Source: Cryomorpha sp963748925 (GTDB taxonomy: Bacteria > Bacteroidota > Bacteroidia > Flavobacteriales_D > Cryomorphaceae). Taken from it: 64,000 nt of DNA. Both the position numbers and the translations under genes were made by a program. The notes under the pieces are model-generated. The model was not told the origin of the DNA. It searched no databases and saw only the letters and a list, made by a program, of their open reading frames with translations. Location: contig CAVVKG010000002.1 in assembly GCA_963748925.1 (NCBI GenBank), positions 62,001-126,000 of the forward strand, given 5' to 3'. How positions within the stretch are numbered: position 1 is the stretch's first letter; each line of letters opens with the position of its first letter. This document shows positions 8,872 to 17,388 of this stretch, in pieces.

Positions 8872-9378
8872 TCATCCTTTGTAGTCAACATTCAAAATGG
8901 CAATTTCTTTCGTGCCGTTTTCCAGTTTTAATTCTGCGCTATCGCCGGCCTTTCTTCCGAGAAGCGCCTTTGCGATAGGCGAGGTAAAGGCAATTTTACT
9001 GGCTTTGATGTCGGCTTCATCCACTCCAACAATTTGAAACTGACGTGGTTTACTTTCGTTGCTAAACTGAAAAGTAACGTTGGCGCCAAATCTAATGTCG
9101 GTCGTATCCATATCAGATTGTTCAATAACCTCTGCCGAGTTTATTCTCTCAAGGAGCATATTTAGTTTTCCATTCAATACCTTAAGCGCAGCGCGTCTTT
9201 CCGGACTATCCTCAACCGGTACATCTTTTCTTTCTTCATCCAGAGCGATCTTTTCGTTCTCTAGTTGAACCATCCCTGCCGGCGTCACATAATTTGTAAC
9301 GCCATCGGGTAGGGGAGACCGCTGCGGGATAATAGGGTTTTCTTCCTGATCATCCTCTTTTACAAATGCTCTGCTCAT
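8872..9378 (-). CDS. GreA/GreB-family transcription elongation factor
   Basis: A 168-residue protein beginning MSRAFVKEDD, a GreB-like start. A coiled-coil hairpin follows (about 45-90, ENEKIALDEERK and KVLNGKLNMLLERI), then the FKBP-like C-terminal domain with FGANVTFQF, QIVGVDEAD and SPIAKALLGRKAGD. Gre factors insert the coiled coil into the RNA polymerase secondary channel to rescue backtracked complexes. The region before the hairpin is an extended, acidic and proline-rich segment. It ends 76 bases before the adenine deaminase gene on the same strand, so two Gre-like genes flank that enzyme. Confidence 0.83.
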   Translation of the reverse strand: MSRAFVKEDDQEENPIIPQRSPLPDGVTNYVTPAGMVQLENEKIALDEERKDVPVEDSPERRAALKVLNGKLNMLLERINSAEVIEQSDMDTTDIRFGANVTFQFSNESKPRQFQIVGVDEADIKASKIAFTSPIAKALLGRKAGDSAELKLENGTKEIAILNVDYKG

Positions 9379-9435
9379 GATCTATCTGTTTTAATCATAA
9401 TAATAAGCCAAACTTCTCAAACCTAAAGCTGGAGT

Positions 9436-10158
9436 TTACTTAGCGATTCTCCAAATAATCCCAACGCTTTTCGAAATGTTCATCTCCTCCGGGTTAAGCT
9501 GAATATTATTGCTGCCAGCCGATGCTTCCGCTGCATCGTAGCGCATGGATTTTTGACGCATGAGAATATCATTGTCTCCATCAGAGTATTCATAGTTCAC
9601 TTCCTTGATGTCGATTAGCCTCACATTCAAGGCTTCCGCCAATGTTTCTGCCTTTGCACGAGCGTCTTTTACTGCATCTTTAATGGCTTCCTGGCGCATT
9701 TTATCTTTCTGGGTTTCGGAAAGGGAAAAACCAATCTGATAACCAAAATTATAACGCTCGTTATTAAGCGTGTTCATCACCAGATTTAAGTTTTTTTCAG
9801 AATGGTCTAAATTCATTGATAAGGTAATATTCCCAATATAGCCCACAAGCACCCTTTCCCGATCTTGATAGTTATAGTCTTCGGTGATGCTCAGTTGATT
9901 GCTTTTGATTTTTTCTTTGGCAATTCCCGCTTTAACCAATGCTTCATTTAAATCATTAAATGTAGCTGTGAGTTGGTTGGTGCATTCCTGGTAAGTTTTG
10001 GCTTTAGCCTGGATGGGAATTGTTACACTTAAAACTTCGGGTACAGCCTTCATTTCAGCTTGCCCCTTTACTTTTATGACGCTATCTGAATCTTGGGCAG
10101 TCATAGATAATACTCCAATTGAAAGAATAATTGTTGTGATTAATACTTTTATTTTCAT
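9436..10158 (-). CDS. SIMPL domain (DUF541) exported protein
   Basis: 240 residues with a signal peptide (MKIKVLITTIILSIGVLSMTAQ) followed by a SIMPL domain. Features are VIKVKGQAEMKAVPEVLSV at the start, the alternating beta/helix pattern, and AVKDARAKAETLAEALNV near the end. SIMPL/DUF541 proteins are periplasmic or outer-membrane associated with no agreed biochemical role; some have been tied to oxidative or envelope stress. It appears monocistronic. No clear promoter box is seen upstream. Confidence 0.85.
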   Translation of the reverse strand: MKIKVLITTIILSIGVLSMTAQDSDSVIKVKGQAEMKAVPEVLSVTIPIQAKAKTYQECTNQLTATFNDLNEALVKAGIAKEKIKSNQLSITEDYNYQDRERVLVGYIGNITLSMNLDHSEKNLNLVMNTLNNERYNFGYQIGFSLSETQKDKMRQEAIKDAVKDARAKAETLAEALNVRLIDIKEVNYEYSDGDNDILMRQKSMRYDAAEASAGSNNIQLNPEEMNISKSVGIIWRIAK

Positions 10159-10260
10159 GTTATTATTTTTTACACCTGAGATAAGAAATGAACCAGGGCC
10201 AAACTGCTAAAATTAACTGTACGCCCTCGTGATTTAATTTGAATTTTTGAAAGTAATAAA

Positions 10261-10288
10261 AAATGCCTGAAAAATAATTCAGGCATTT
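10261..10288 (-). terminator. Intrinsic terminator after the lone receiver gene
   Basis: A perfect 11-bp stem (AAATGCCTGAA at 10261-10271 with TTCAGGCATTT at 10278-10288) and a 6-base loop, with T-rich sequence after it on the minus strand. It lies 53 bases beyond the receiver stop at 10342. Confidence 0.75.
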
Positions 10289-10341
10289 GCACTAATTTTT
10301 TGACTGTGGAAATTTTTCCCACTATGTGCTACATTGTAGAT

Positions 10342-10767
10342 TTAGGCTACATTATAGGCCATTTGATTATCGTATTTATTTAAGATCTTAGTAATCTCCC
10401 AATCCATTAACGGCATGTTAATAATTCCTTTGGTAAGCGGATGAGCACTACCTTTTATTATATCATTTGCATGGGAGTCATATCCCAATAAATAAATTTC
10501 TGGAAATTCTTTTCCGAGATTCTGCAATTGGAGTTTATCCAGAAAATTCCAGCCACTTGAACTTGGCAAATGAATATCCAGTAATATTATGCTAGGCAGC
10601 GCTTTACCTACTGAGGTTCTTTGATGAATATAGTTCATTGCATTGTCAGCGTTGTAGGCCACAGCTATCTGATACACGAGATTCGTGTTCTCTATAATCA
10701 TTTCGTTTTGACGCGCCGTCTTAGGATTTCCTTCGATAAGTAAAACAGATTCAATTAGATTTTTCAT
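10342..10767 (-). CDS. Single-domain response regulator (receiver only)
   Basis: 141 residues that cover one receiver domain with no output domain. The acceptor aspartate is in SIILLDIHLP, where strand beta3 ends. The N-terminal acidic pair is replaced (VLLIEGNPKT), so the metal site has Glu plus Gly/Asn instead of Asp-Asp. Such lone receivers usually pass phosphoryl groups in a relay or act by protein contact. No kinase gene is adjacent, so its partner is unknown. It has its own terminator. Confidence 0.8.
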   Translation of the reverse strand: MKNLIESVLLIEGNPKTARQNEMIIENTNLVYQIAVAYNADNAMNYIHQRTSVGKALPSIILLDIHLPSSSGWNFLDKLQLQNLGKEFPEIYLLGYDSHANDIIKGSAHPLTKGIINMPLMDWEITKILNKYDNQMAYNVA

Positions 10768-10967
10768 GTCAGATAGCTTTTAAGAATTACAAACTACTGA
10801 CTAAAAACCATACCAAAGTAAATTTAGTATTTGCTTTTTGCCAAAAAATTAAAAGCTGTTTTATATACCTCGAAATATTTCCAGAAAAGAAAGGAGCAGA
10901 ATGAAAAATTAAAACCGCATTTCTAATCTTTATAGAATGAACGGTCTACTGAAATCGCCTGATTATT

Positions 10968-12317
10968 TTAATTTGTGAAATTTATAGCGTTTTCAGCTGA
11001 GCTTTCACTGGACGTAAAAGGAAGTTTTTCCCTTACGAGGTAGTTTATCTTTTCGTCTTTCGGTGATTTGTGTAGATAATAGACGTAATTTTCAAAAACC
11101 TTTATTTTTTGTGCAAAAGGATAATGGAGCTTGAAGGGTCTACCGGTTGCTCCGGTTTCAATATTTACCTCCCGCAGGTACATAACTCCAGCTTTCTCGT
11201 GCAAGGTATAAAGGCTCTCATCAAATGGATCTTGTATCATTTTCACCAAATCTTCTTTGAGCAATGAATTGTGATACATTCCTTTAGATCGAATGAAAAC
11301 ACCAGAGCGGTCGTGATAATTTACAGTGTTATTCAAGTGGTCAAAAACCAGAATTTCATCATTTACCTTGAATCCGGGAGCATAGGGTTTCGAAATATCT
11401 CTTAAGACGTAGAAGCTTCGCAGGTAAGTAGAGAACATTTTATGGTTTACACCCGTGGATTCTTCCAATTTCAAAGCTGCTTCCAGTTCTGTTTCGCTGA
11501 GCATGGTATAGTCATCAGCTACTTTGTTGAAATACGCCGGGTTCTGAACAAGTCTAACCAAATAAGTTTCATCTTTAGTGGGATTGTAAACTTTATGTGC
11601 TACCTGAGGAATGAAAGGATAGTAATAGGAAAAAAACACACCATTTTCATTTTCGGCGTAGGCCAGAGAAATAAAATTTAGATAGTTTGAATAGTCTACC
11701 CCTTTAATAAGAAGATTTTTCTGGCCTCTTTCTAAGACGTAACATGTATCAGCGCCTTCTAAATAAAGTGTCCCCCAGGGGGCCAAATTCAATCCTTGTA
11801 TATAGTCAGGTAAAATTTGTCGCTCAATAAGCTCTCCGTAGCGAAAAGCGCTAAAGGAACAATTGATATAGGGTTTCAAACCTTTGCGCACATCACCCTT
11901 GCCATGATGCATATAAGAGAGTGCAATGAGGGTATCACTTAAAAAGGTGTAATCAAATACATGCTCAAATTCAGGGTCGTGGACCTTTTCTATCCCCTCA
12001 CTTTCAAGAACCATACTGCTGAGGTTAGAGGTTGGAGTAAGGAAATACTTGTTTTCTGATGCTCCGCTCAACGAAGCCGGTAAAATTTTTTGTGTATTGT
12101 ATTTCGAATGAGATAAAATCAAGAGCTCACTGGCCGTGTAAGGCAAAGTAAACTTCCCCTCGTAATCTGTTTTAGTAGAATGTTTACCCATTCGTACATG
12201 AGCTTTACCCACAGGCCCAAGAAAAGAACCCGAATAGACATACCCGGAAACGACCTTGTCCTGGCCAAAAGTATTTGAAACAATGAAAAAACAGGCAAGA
12301 AAAACAAACCACCTCAT
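10968..12317 (-). CDS. Secreted protein with CarboxypepD_reg-like N-terminal domain and propeller-like body
   Basis: 449 residues with a signal peptide (MRWFVFLACFFIVSNTFGQ). The first domain (about 20-95) resembles the carboxypeptidase regulatory-like/CNA-B beta-sandwich: VVSGYVYSG, a TKTDYEGKFTLPY turn, LILSHSKY. The rest repeats strands with Tyr-rich turns (AYAENENGVFFSYYYPF, VYYLHKSP) like a six-bladed propeller, as in 6-bladed beta-propeller proteins of this phylum. No catalytic motif is seen. Function unknown; it probably sits at the envelope. Confidence 0.6.
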   Translation of the reverse strand: MRWFVFLACFFIVSNTFGQDKVVSGYVYSGSFLGPVGKAHVRMGKHSTKTDYEGKFTLPYTASELLILSHSKYNTQKILPASLSGASENKYFLTPTSNLSSMVLESEGIEKVHDPEFEHVFDYTFLSDTLIALSYMHHGKGDVRKGLKPYINCSFSAFRYGELIERQILPDYIQGLNLAPWGTLYLEGADTCYVLERGQKNLLIKGVDYSNYLNFISLAYAENENGVFFSYYYPFIPQVAHKVYNPTKDETYLVRLVQNPAYFNKVADDYTMLSETELEAALKLEESTGVNHKMFSTYLRSFYVLRDISKPYAPGFKVNDEILVFDHLNNTVNYHDRSGVFIRSKGMYHNSLLKEDLVKMIQDPFDESLYTLHEKAGVMYLREVNIETGATGRPFKLHYPFAQKIKVFENYVYYLHKSPKDEKINYLVREKLPFTSSESSAENAINFTN

Positions 12318-12655
12318 GCCTAAAAATACAAAAGATTATTCTTAATGCGCGAATTGGTTGAATTCGAGAATATGAAAGTTTGTTAAGTAGAGTATGCTTA
12401 CAAGACCAGATTCTGTGTTTTATGCCTATTTGGAACAGTCTTAAATTAGGTTCAAATCATTGACTTTCAAATGTTAATAGGTCTATATTTTAAGTTTTTA
12501 GGATCAGAATCTCGCGTTATAGCCAGACATAAACACCCGCTTTTAACGGTTGAATAAGGGCAAATATTGAATCCGTATACATCCATGTTAAACCAAAGCA
12601 AAAAAAAGAGGTGCACAATGGCACCTCTCAAATTAATTATATAATACGACCAGGC
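12318..12655. other. Intergenic region of 338 bases
   Basis: It holds the terminator at 12607-12628 serving the gene at 12656. I see no other conserved structure, tRNA or small ORF in the remainder. Confidence 0.5.
12607..12628 (-). terminator. Intrinsic terminator after the serine-palmitoyltransferase-like gene
   Basis: An 8-bp GC-rich stem (AGAGGTGC at 12607-12614 with GCACCTCT at 12621-12628), a 6-base loop and, on the minus strand, a T run immediately after. Confidence 0.8.
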
Positions 12656-13903
12656 TTATCTCCAGTCTACAATCTCGTTTGCTTCGTATTCTTTAGCCTC
12701 GAGCTTCACCTTTACCTTTTTAAAGGTTTCAATTGTATATTCAACATCTTCCAATGTATGAACTGAAGTTGGTATTAATCTAAGCATAATAACCTCTTTC
12801 GGTACAACAGGGTATACAACGATAGAGCAGAAAATACTGAAGTTTTCGCGAAGATCCATTGTGATATTGGTTGCTTCACCAAGCGATCCTTTTAGGAAAA
12901 CCGGAGTAACAGCTGAGTTTGTTACACCCAAATCAAATCCTGCTTTGCGTAACCCATCTTGAAGAGCTGTTGCTATTTTCCAGAGTTTTTCTTTGTGCTC
13001 TGGTTCAGTTCGCATCATCTCCAATCGCTTAATAGCCCCAGCCACGATAGGCATGGGAAGTGATTTTGCAAATGTTTGCGAACGCATATTGTATCTCAAA
13101 AATTCAATTACCTGTTCATTACCGGCAACGAAAGCACCGATACTCGCCATCGCTTTTGCGAATGTTCCAAAGTAAACGTCTATTTCATCCTGAACTCCTT
13201 GGAAATCACCAGCACCGCGGCCTTGTTCACCAATTGTACCAAATCCATGCGCATCGTCCACGAAAAGGCGGAATTTGTATTCTTCTTTAAATTCAACAAT
13301 TTCCTTGAGTTTTCCCTGGTCGCCAGCCATACCGAATACACCCTCTGTTACAACCAGGATACCACCGCCGGTATTGGCTGCCCATTTACGGGCGTGCTCA
13401 AGCTGCTTGGCAAAACTTTCCATGTCATTGTGTTTAAACACAAATCGTTTTCCCTGGTGTAATCTAACTCCGTCGACCATGCAAGCATGAGATTCAGAGT
13501 CGTATACAATAACGTCATTTCTGTCTACCAGCGCTTCAATAGCCGACTGGCAACCCTGATAACCATAATTTAATAGGAAGGCGTCGTCTTTTTGCATGAA
13601 ATCTGCCAAATCAGCCTCTAATTTCTCGTGCAGAGAAGTCTGGCCCGACATAATTCGTGCACCCATAGGATACCCCATTCCCCACTGAGCTGCAGAATCT
13701 GCATCGATCTTTCTCACCTCAGGGTGATTAGAGAGTCCTAAATAATTGTTAATGCTCCAAACCAAAACTTCTTTTCCGCGAAAAGTCATTTTATTTCCTA
13801 TTTCCCCTTCGAGTTTTGGAAAGGTAAAATAACCATGAGATTCTTTAGCGTGCTTGCCCAAAGGGCCGCGATTATCTTTAATTTTGTCGAATATATCTTG
13901 CAT
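12656..13903 (-). CDS. Alpha-oxoamine synthase, serine palmitoyltransferase / sulfonolipid-base synthase type
   Basis: A 415-residue PLP enzyme of the alpha-oxoamine synthase family, which condenses an amino acid with an acyl-CoA or acyl-ACP. Motifs include WSINNYLGLSNHPEV, YDSESHACMVDGVRLHQG, VVTEGVFGMAGDQG, FVDDAHGFGTIGEQGRG, and the Schiff-base lysine in FGTFAKAMASIGAF. In Bacteroidota this group makes sphingoid bases (serine + palmitoyl-CoA) or the sulfonolipid base capnine (cysteate as donor). From sequence alone I cannot separate these. It is monocistronic, with a near-consensus promoter and a strong terminator, as expected for a steadily expressed lipid gene. Confidence 0.82.
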   Translation of the reverse strand: MQDIFDKIKDNRGPLGKHAKESHGYFTFPKLEGEIGNKMTFRGKEVLVWSINNYLGLSNHPEVRKIDADSAAQWGMGYPMGARIMSGQTSLHEKLEADLADFMQKDDAFLLNYGYQGCQSAIEALVDRNDVIVYDSESHACMVDGVRLHQGKRFVFKHNDMESFAKQLEHARKWAANTGGGILVVTEGVFGMAGDQGKLKEIVEFKEEYKFRLFVDDAHGFGTIGEQGRGAGDFQGVQDEIDVYFGTFAKAMASIGAFVAGNEQVIEFLRYNMRSQTFAKSLPMPIVAGAIKRLEMMRTEPEHKEKLWKIATALQDGLRKAGFDLGVTNSAVTPVFLKGSLGEATNITMDLRENFSIFCSIVVYPVVPKEVIMLRLIPTSVHTLEDVEYTIETFKKVKVKLEAKEYEANEIVDWR

Positions 13904-13934
13904 AGAGATGTGATGTTATACAAATTTCAAACGG

Positions 13935-13966
13935 CAAAAGTACAGCTAATTACATATCTTACCAAA
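13935..13966 (-). promoter_or_regulatory. Near-consensus Bacteroidota promoter of the sphingoid/sulfonolipid gene
   Basis: On the minus strand: TTTG (plus CAAA at 13963-13966), a 20-base spacer, then TACTTTTG (plus CAAAAGTA at 13935-13942), 31 bases before the start codon. This matches TTTG-N19-21-TAnnTTTG. Confidence 0.7.
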
Positions 13967-14042
13967 GTGGAGATAAAATAACTACGAACAATTTAGCGTT
14001 GTTAACTGCCGTTAATGGTTTTTTACATCACTAAAATGATTG

Positions 14043-14050
14043 TATCTTTG
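14043..14050 (+). promoter_or_regulatory. -7 box (TATCTTTG) of the bamD operon
   Basis: TATCTTTG matches TAnnTTTG. It lies inside the open frame that could begin at ATG 14015 or 14036. If it is used, bamD must start downstream, and a TTG at 14069 gives a standard short lipoprotein signal. Confidence 0.55.
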
Positions 14051-14068
14051 CGCGATATTTTTAGAATC

Positions 14069-14860
14069 TTGCGAATAACACTATTTATTTTTAGCCTCTT
14101 TATCTTATCGGGATGTTCTGAGTACAACAAAGTACTCAAGAGCTCAGATGTGGAATATAAGTATGCTAAAGCAAAAGAGTACTTTGAAGAAGAGGAGTAC
14201 AGTAAGGCCCTTTCACTTTTTGACGAGTTAGGAACTCTGTTCCGCGGCTCCTCACGAAGCGAGGAAGTGCAGTTTTACATTGCTGACTGTCATTACGAGC
14301 TCAGAGATTATTTCTTTGCTAACTACTACTATAAGAACTTTGCGAAGACCTATCCAGCTAGTCCTAGAGCTGAGACGGCTCAGTTCAAAAGTGCCTACTG
14401 CAGTTACCTTAATTCGCCGAAGAGCAGCCTCGATCAATCCCAAACCGATCAGGCGATCGATGAGTTTCAATTGTTTTTAAACCGGTACCCTGAAACATCG
14501 CTTAGAGACAGTACCAATGAAATGATAGATGAATTGAGGCTAAAGCTTGAGAAAAAAGCTTTTGATAACGCCAAACTCTACTATCTTACTGAGAATTATA
14601 AAAGTGCATCGGTAGCATTAAAAAATATGCGCCGCGATTTTCCGGACAGTCCACACCGCGAAGAGATTGAATTTTTGATCGTAAAGAGCTCTTATTTACT
14701 TGCTGTAAATAGCATTGAATCGAAGAAAGAAGAGAGATTGAACGAAACCATCGAAAATTACCATAAATTTGTGGACGCTTATCAGGATAGTGAATACATT
14801 GAAAAAGCTGAAAGTTATTATGCCGATGCTATCCGTGAGCTTGATAAAATGAAATTTTAA
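14069..14860 (+). CDS. bamD: Outer membrane assembly lipoprotein BamD
   Basis: A component of the BAM complex that inserts beta-barrels into the outer membrane. A lipobox (FILSGC) is followed by TPR-type helices: YAKAKEYFEEEEYSKALSLF, a YYYKNFAKTYPASPRAETA repeat, AIDEFQLFLNRYPET, KDxKxxNxxYxxA-like KSASVALKNMRRDFPDSP. It is the first gene of a run with the omega-like gene, coaBC and DUF4835. The frame is open from ATG 14015 and has another ATG at 14036, but a -7 box at 14043-14050 argues for the TTG at 14069, which yields MRITLFIFSLFILSGC. If translation starts upstream the signal is simply longer. Confidence 0.85.
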   Translation: MRITLFIFSLFILSGCSEYNKVLKSSDVEYKYAKAKEYFEEEEYSKALSLFDELGTLFRGSSRSEEVQFYIADCHYELRDYFFANYYYKNFAKTYPASPRAETAQFKSAYCSYLNSPKSSLDQSQTDQAIDEFQLFLNRYPETSLRDSTNEMIDELRLKLEKKAFDNAKLYYLTENYKSASVALKNMRRDFPDSPHREEIEFLIVKSSYLLAVNSIESKKEERLNETIENYHKFVDAYQDSEYIEKAESYYADAIRELDKMKF

Positions 14861-14874
14861 TTTAATATTGAAGC

Positions 14875-15210
14875 ATGAACTTCAAGAATACAAATGCCGC
14901 ACGAACTACCAAAACGCGTAACGTGCAAGACCTTGAGAAAGAAACAGGAAATATTTACGAGTCTATCGTAATTATTTCTAAACGAGCTAACCAAATTTCG
15001 CAGGAAATGAAGGAAGAGCTTAACTCAAAACTTCAGGAGTTTGCTACAACTCAAGATAATTTAGAAGAGATTTTTGAGAACCGCGAGCAAATCGAAATTT
15101 CAAAATTCTACGAGCGCCTTCCAAAGCCACACTCTATTGCTGTGCAGGAAATGCTTGAAGATGATGTTTATTTCAGAAGAGTAGAAGAGGAGCCTGAAGA
15201 GAAAGAATAA
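14875..15210 (+). CDS. rpoZ: RNA polymerase omega subunit-like (Rpb6/RpoZ family)
   Basis: A 111-residue protein with the Bacteroidota omega pattern: NVQDLEKETGNIYESIVIISKRANQIS, the helix that clamps the beta' C-terminus, then a charged region and a conserved PKPHSIAVQEMLEDDVYF tail. Omega aids assembly of RNA polymerase. It begins 14 bases after bamD and ends 4 bases before coaBC, an order common in this phylum. It is divergent from E. coli omega, so the name rests on the family pattern and gene position. Confidence 0.75.
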   Translation: MNFKNTNAARTTKTRNVQDLEKETGNIYESIVIISKRANQISQEMKEELNSKLQEFATTQDNLEEIFENREQIEISKFYERLPKPHSIAVQEMLEDDVYFRRVEEEPEEKE

Positions 15211-15214
15211 TACA

Positions 15215-16417
15215 ATGAGTATGCTTCAGGGTAAGCGGGTTTTACTCGGCATTACAGGTAGTATTGCTGCCTATAAATCTGCCTACCTGGTTAGAGATTT
15301 AATCAAAGCCGGTGCAGAAGTGCAGGTTATTTTGACTCCTGCTGCCGGTGAATTTGTAACTCCACTTACTCTTGGAACTCTTAGCAAGCGCCCGGTTCTC
15401 ACTGATTTAGTGAAAGACTCAGAGCATGGCGTGTGGAATAATCATGTAGAACTCGGTCTCTGGGCCGATGTTTTTTTAATTGCTCCGGCTTCCGCCAATA
15501 CTTTGGCCAAAATGGCTTCCGGTGAGGCCGATAATCTCTTGCTCACAACCTATCTAAGTGCTAAGTGCCCGGTATTTTTTGCTCCCGCTATGGATTTGGA
15601 TATGCATGCTCACGGGTCAACGCAGGATAACGTTCACACCCTTGAGCAACGTGGTAACCTCCATATTCCATCAGAATCTGGAGAGTTGGCCAGCGGCCTT
15701 GAAGGAACGGGTAGAATGGCTGAGCCAATTCACATTCTGGCTTTTTTGGAGCGTTATTTTGCCGAAAAGGCACCCCTGCGAAACAAACGAATTTTAATAA
15801 CTGCAGGTCCTACCGAGGAGCCAATAGACCCTGTAAGATACATAGGCAACAGGAGCACAGGAAAAATGGGTTATGCCATTGCTACAGTAGCTGTTGCTCT
15901 TGGTGCCGAAGTTACACTTGTTAGCGGGCCTGTATCGATTGAACCGCCAAGAGGTGTAAATATCGTAAGAGTGGGAACTGCGGCAGAAATGTATGAAGCA
16001 ACTCTTAGTCGCTTCGAAAATATAGATATTGGCATTCTATCTGCGGCTGTGGCCGATTATCGCCCGGTAAATCCTGCAAATGAGAAAATAAAAAAACAGA
16101 GTGCCGAAATGAATATTGCACTTGAAAAAACCCAGGATATTCTTAAAGCTCTGGGTGGTTTAAAAAAGAAAGACCAAATTCTGGTGGGTTTTGCCCTTGA
16201 AACAGAAAATGCCATCGAAAACGGTAAAAAGAAGTTGGAAGCTAAGAATTGCGATATGATTGTATTAAATTCACTTCGCGACATTGGGGCGGGATTTGGC
16301 CATGATACCAATAAAGTAACCCTTCTTTTGCACAATAAAAATTTGGAATTGGAGTTGAAACCAAAGTCGGCTGTAGCCAAAGACATCTTTGACTGCATAA
16401 TACGAGAACTTTTATGA
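15215..16417 (+). CDS. coaBC: Bifunctional phosphopantothenoylcysteine decarboxylase / phosphopantothenate-cysteine ligase
   Basis: Performs two steps of coenzyme A synthesis: joining cysteine to 4'-phosphopantothenate, then decarboxylating the product. The N-terminal FMN-binding CoaC domain (about 1-190) has GSIAAYKSAYLVRDL, WNNHVELGLWADV and APASANTLAKMASGEADNLL. Where E. coli has PAMN it has PAMDLDM, which I recall as common in this phylum. The C-terminal CoaB domain (about 190-400) has ITAGPTEEPIDPVRYIGNRSTG and KIKKQSAEMNIALEKT. Length is normal. Its stop overlaps the DUF4835 start by 4 bases. Met 3 is an alternative start. Confidence 0.95.
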   Translation: MSMLQGKRVLLGITGSIAAYKSAYLVRDLIKAGAEVQVILTPAAGEFVTPLTLGTLSKRPVLTDLVKDSEHGVWNNHVELGLWADVFLIAPASANTLAKMASGEADNLLLTTYLSAKCPVFFAPAMDLDMHAHGSTQDNVHTLEQRGNLHIPSESGELASGLEGTGRMAEPIHILAFLERYFAEKAPLRNKRILITAGPTEEPIDPVRYIGNRSTGKMGYAIATVAVALGAEVTLVSGPVSIEPPRGVNIVRVGTAAEMYEATLSRFENIDIGILSAAVADYRPVNPANEKIKKQSAEMNIALEKTQDILKALGGLKKKDQILVGFALETENAIENGKKKLEAKNCDMIVLNSLRDIGAGFGHDTNKVTLLLHNKNLELELKPKSAVAKDIFDCIIRELL

Positions 16418-17322
16418 TGAAACGAATTTTTTTCTTCCTGATATTTTTTGCTTGTTTTTTTAAAACGACTGATGCCCAGGAGTTAAATTGTCAGATAGAC
16501 GTGATTTACCCACAAATTCAAGGTGTGAATACCGCCATTTTTGACCAGATGGAACAGGACATTTTTGAATTTATGAATAATCGAAAATGGACCAATGACA
16601 AATTTACTATCGAAGAGCGCATTAAGTGTAGCTTGATTTTGAATATCACAGAAGCCAGGGCAAGTTCCAATACCTATAGAGCCGAACTGCAGATTGTTTC
16701 TACGCGCCCAGTATTCAATACAGATTACGAGAGTCCAATCTTGAATATCAAAGACATCAATATGGTTTTTGATTATTTTCAAAACACTCAGTATAATTTC
16801 AATGCCGATAATTTTCAAAACAATCTGGTTTCGGTACTGGCTTTTTATGCCTACATGATTATCGGATATGACTACGATACATTTGAATTAAATGGTGGTA
16901 CACCATATTTTCAGCAGGCTCAGCGAATTGTGCAGAGTGCTCAGGTGTCTAATTTCCCTGGATGGAAGGCATTTGAAGGCGATAAGAACCGTTATTGGCT
17001 GGTAGAAGACATACTTCATAAGACTTTTGTGCCCCTCAGGTCGACCTTATACCAATACCACCGTGAAGGGCTGGATGTGATGAGTGATAAAACGCAGGTA
17101 GGCCGTCAAAAAATACTTGCCGCGATTCAAGGTTTTAATCAAATACACCGGATTAAGCCTATGGCGTATGTCACGCAGACCTTCTTTTTGGCAAAAAGTG
17201 ATGAAATTGTAAATGTTTTTAAAGAGGCACCCGCTCCAGAACGCAATACAGCTTATGAAACCTTATCAAAGGTAGACCCGGGTAATATTTCGAAATACGA
17301 TAAAATGCAGAAGGGTAAATAA
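16414..17322 (+). CDS. DUF4835 family secreted protein
   Basis: 302 residues with a signal peptide (MMKRIFFFLIFFACFFKTTDAQ) and the DUF4835 pattern: ELNCQIDVIYPQIQG, FEFMNNRKWTNDKF, LNITEARASSNTYRAELQI, RPVFNTDYESPI. Families of this type are almost confined to Bacteroidota and lie between coaBC and recN; no function is known. The ATGA overlap with coaBC implies translational coupling. Confidence 0.85.
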   Translation: MMKRIFFFLIFFACFFKTTDAQELNCQIDVIYPQIQGVNTAIFDQMEQDIFEFMNNRKWTNDKFTIEERIKCSLILNITEARASSNTYRAELQIVSTRPVFNTDYESPILNIKDINMVFDYFQNTQYNFNADNFQNNLVSVLAFYAYMIIGYDYDTFELNGGTPYFQQAQRIVQSAQVSNFPGWKAFEGDKNRYWLVEDILHKTFVPLRSTLYQYHREGLDVMSDKTQVGRQKILAAIQGFNQIHRIKPMAYVTQTFFLAKSDEIVNVFKEAPAPERNTAYETLSKVDPGNISKYDKMQKGK

Positions 17323-17388
17323 ACTTACCTCTCTAAAAATCCTTCTCTTTTCCGCGAATACTCCATTCGAATTCGCAATATTTGCACT

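Noticed and set aside
13076..13462. Open frames on the plus strand opposite the serine-palmitoyltransferase-like gene
   Set aside because: Shadows of a well-supported gene on the other strand, with no start signal and no motif.
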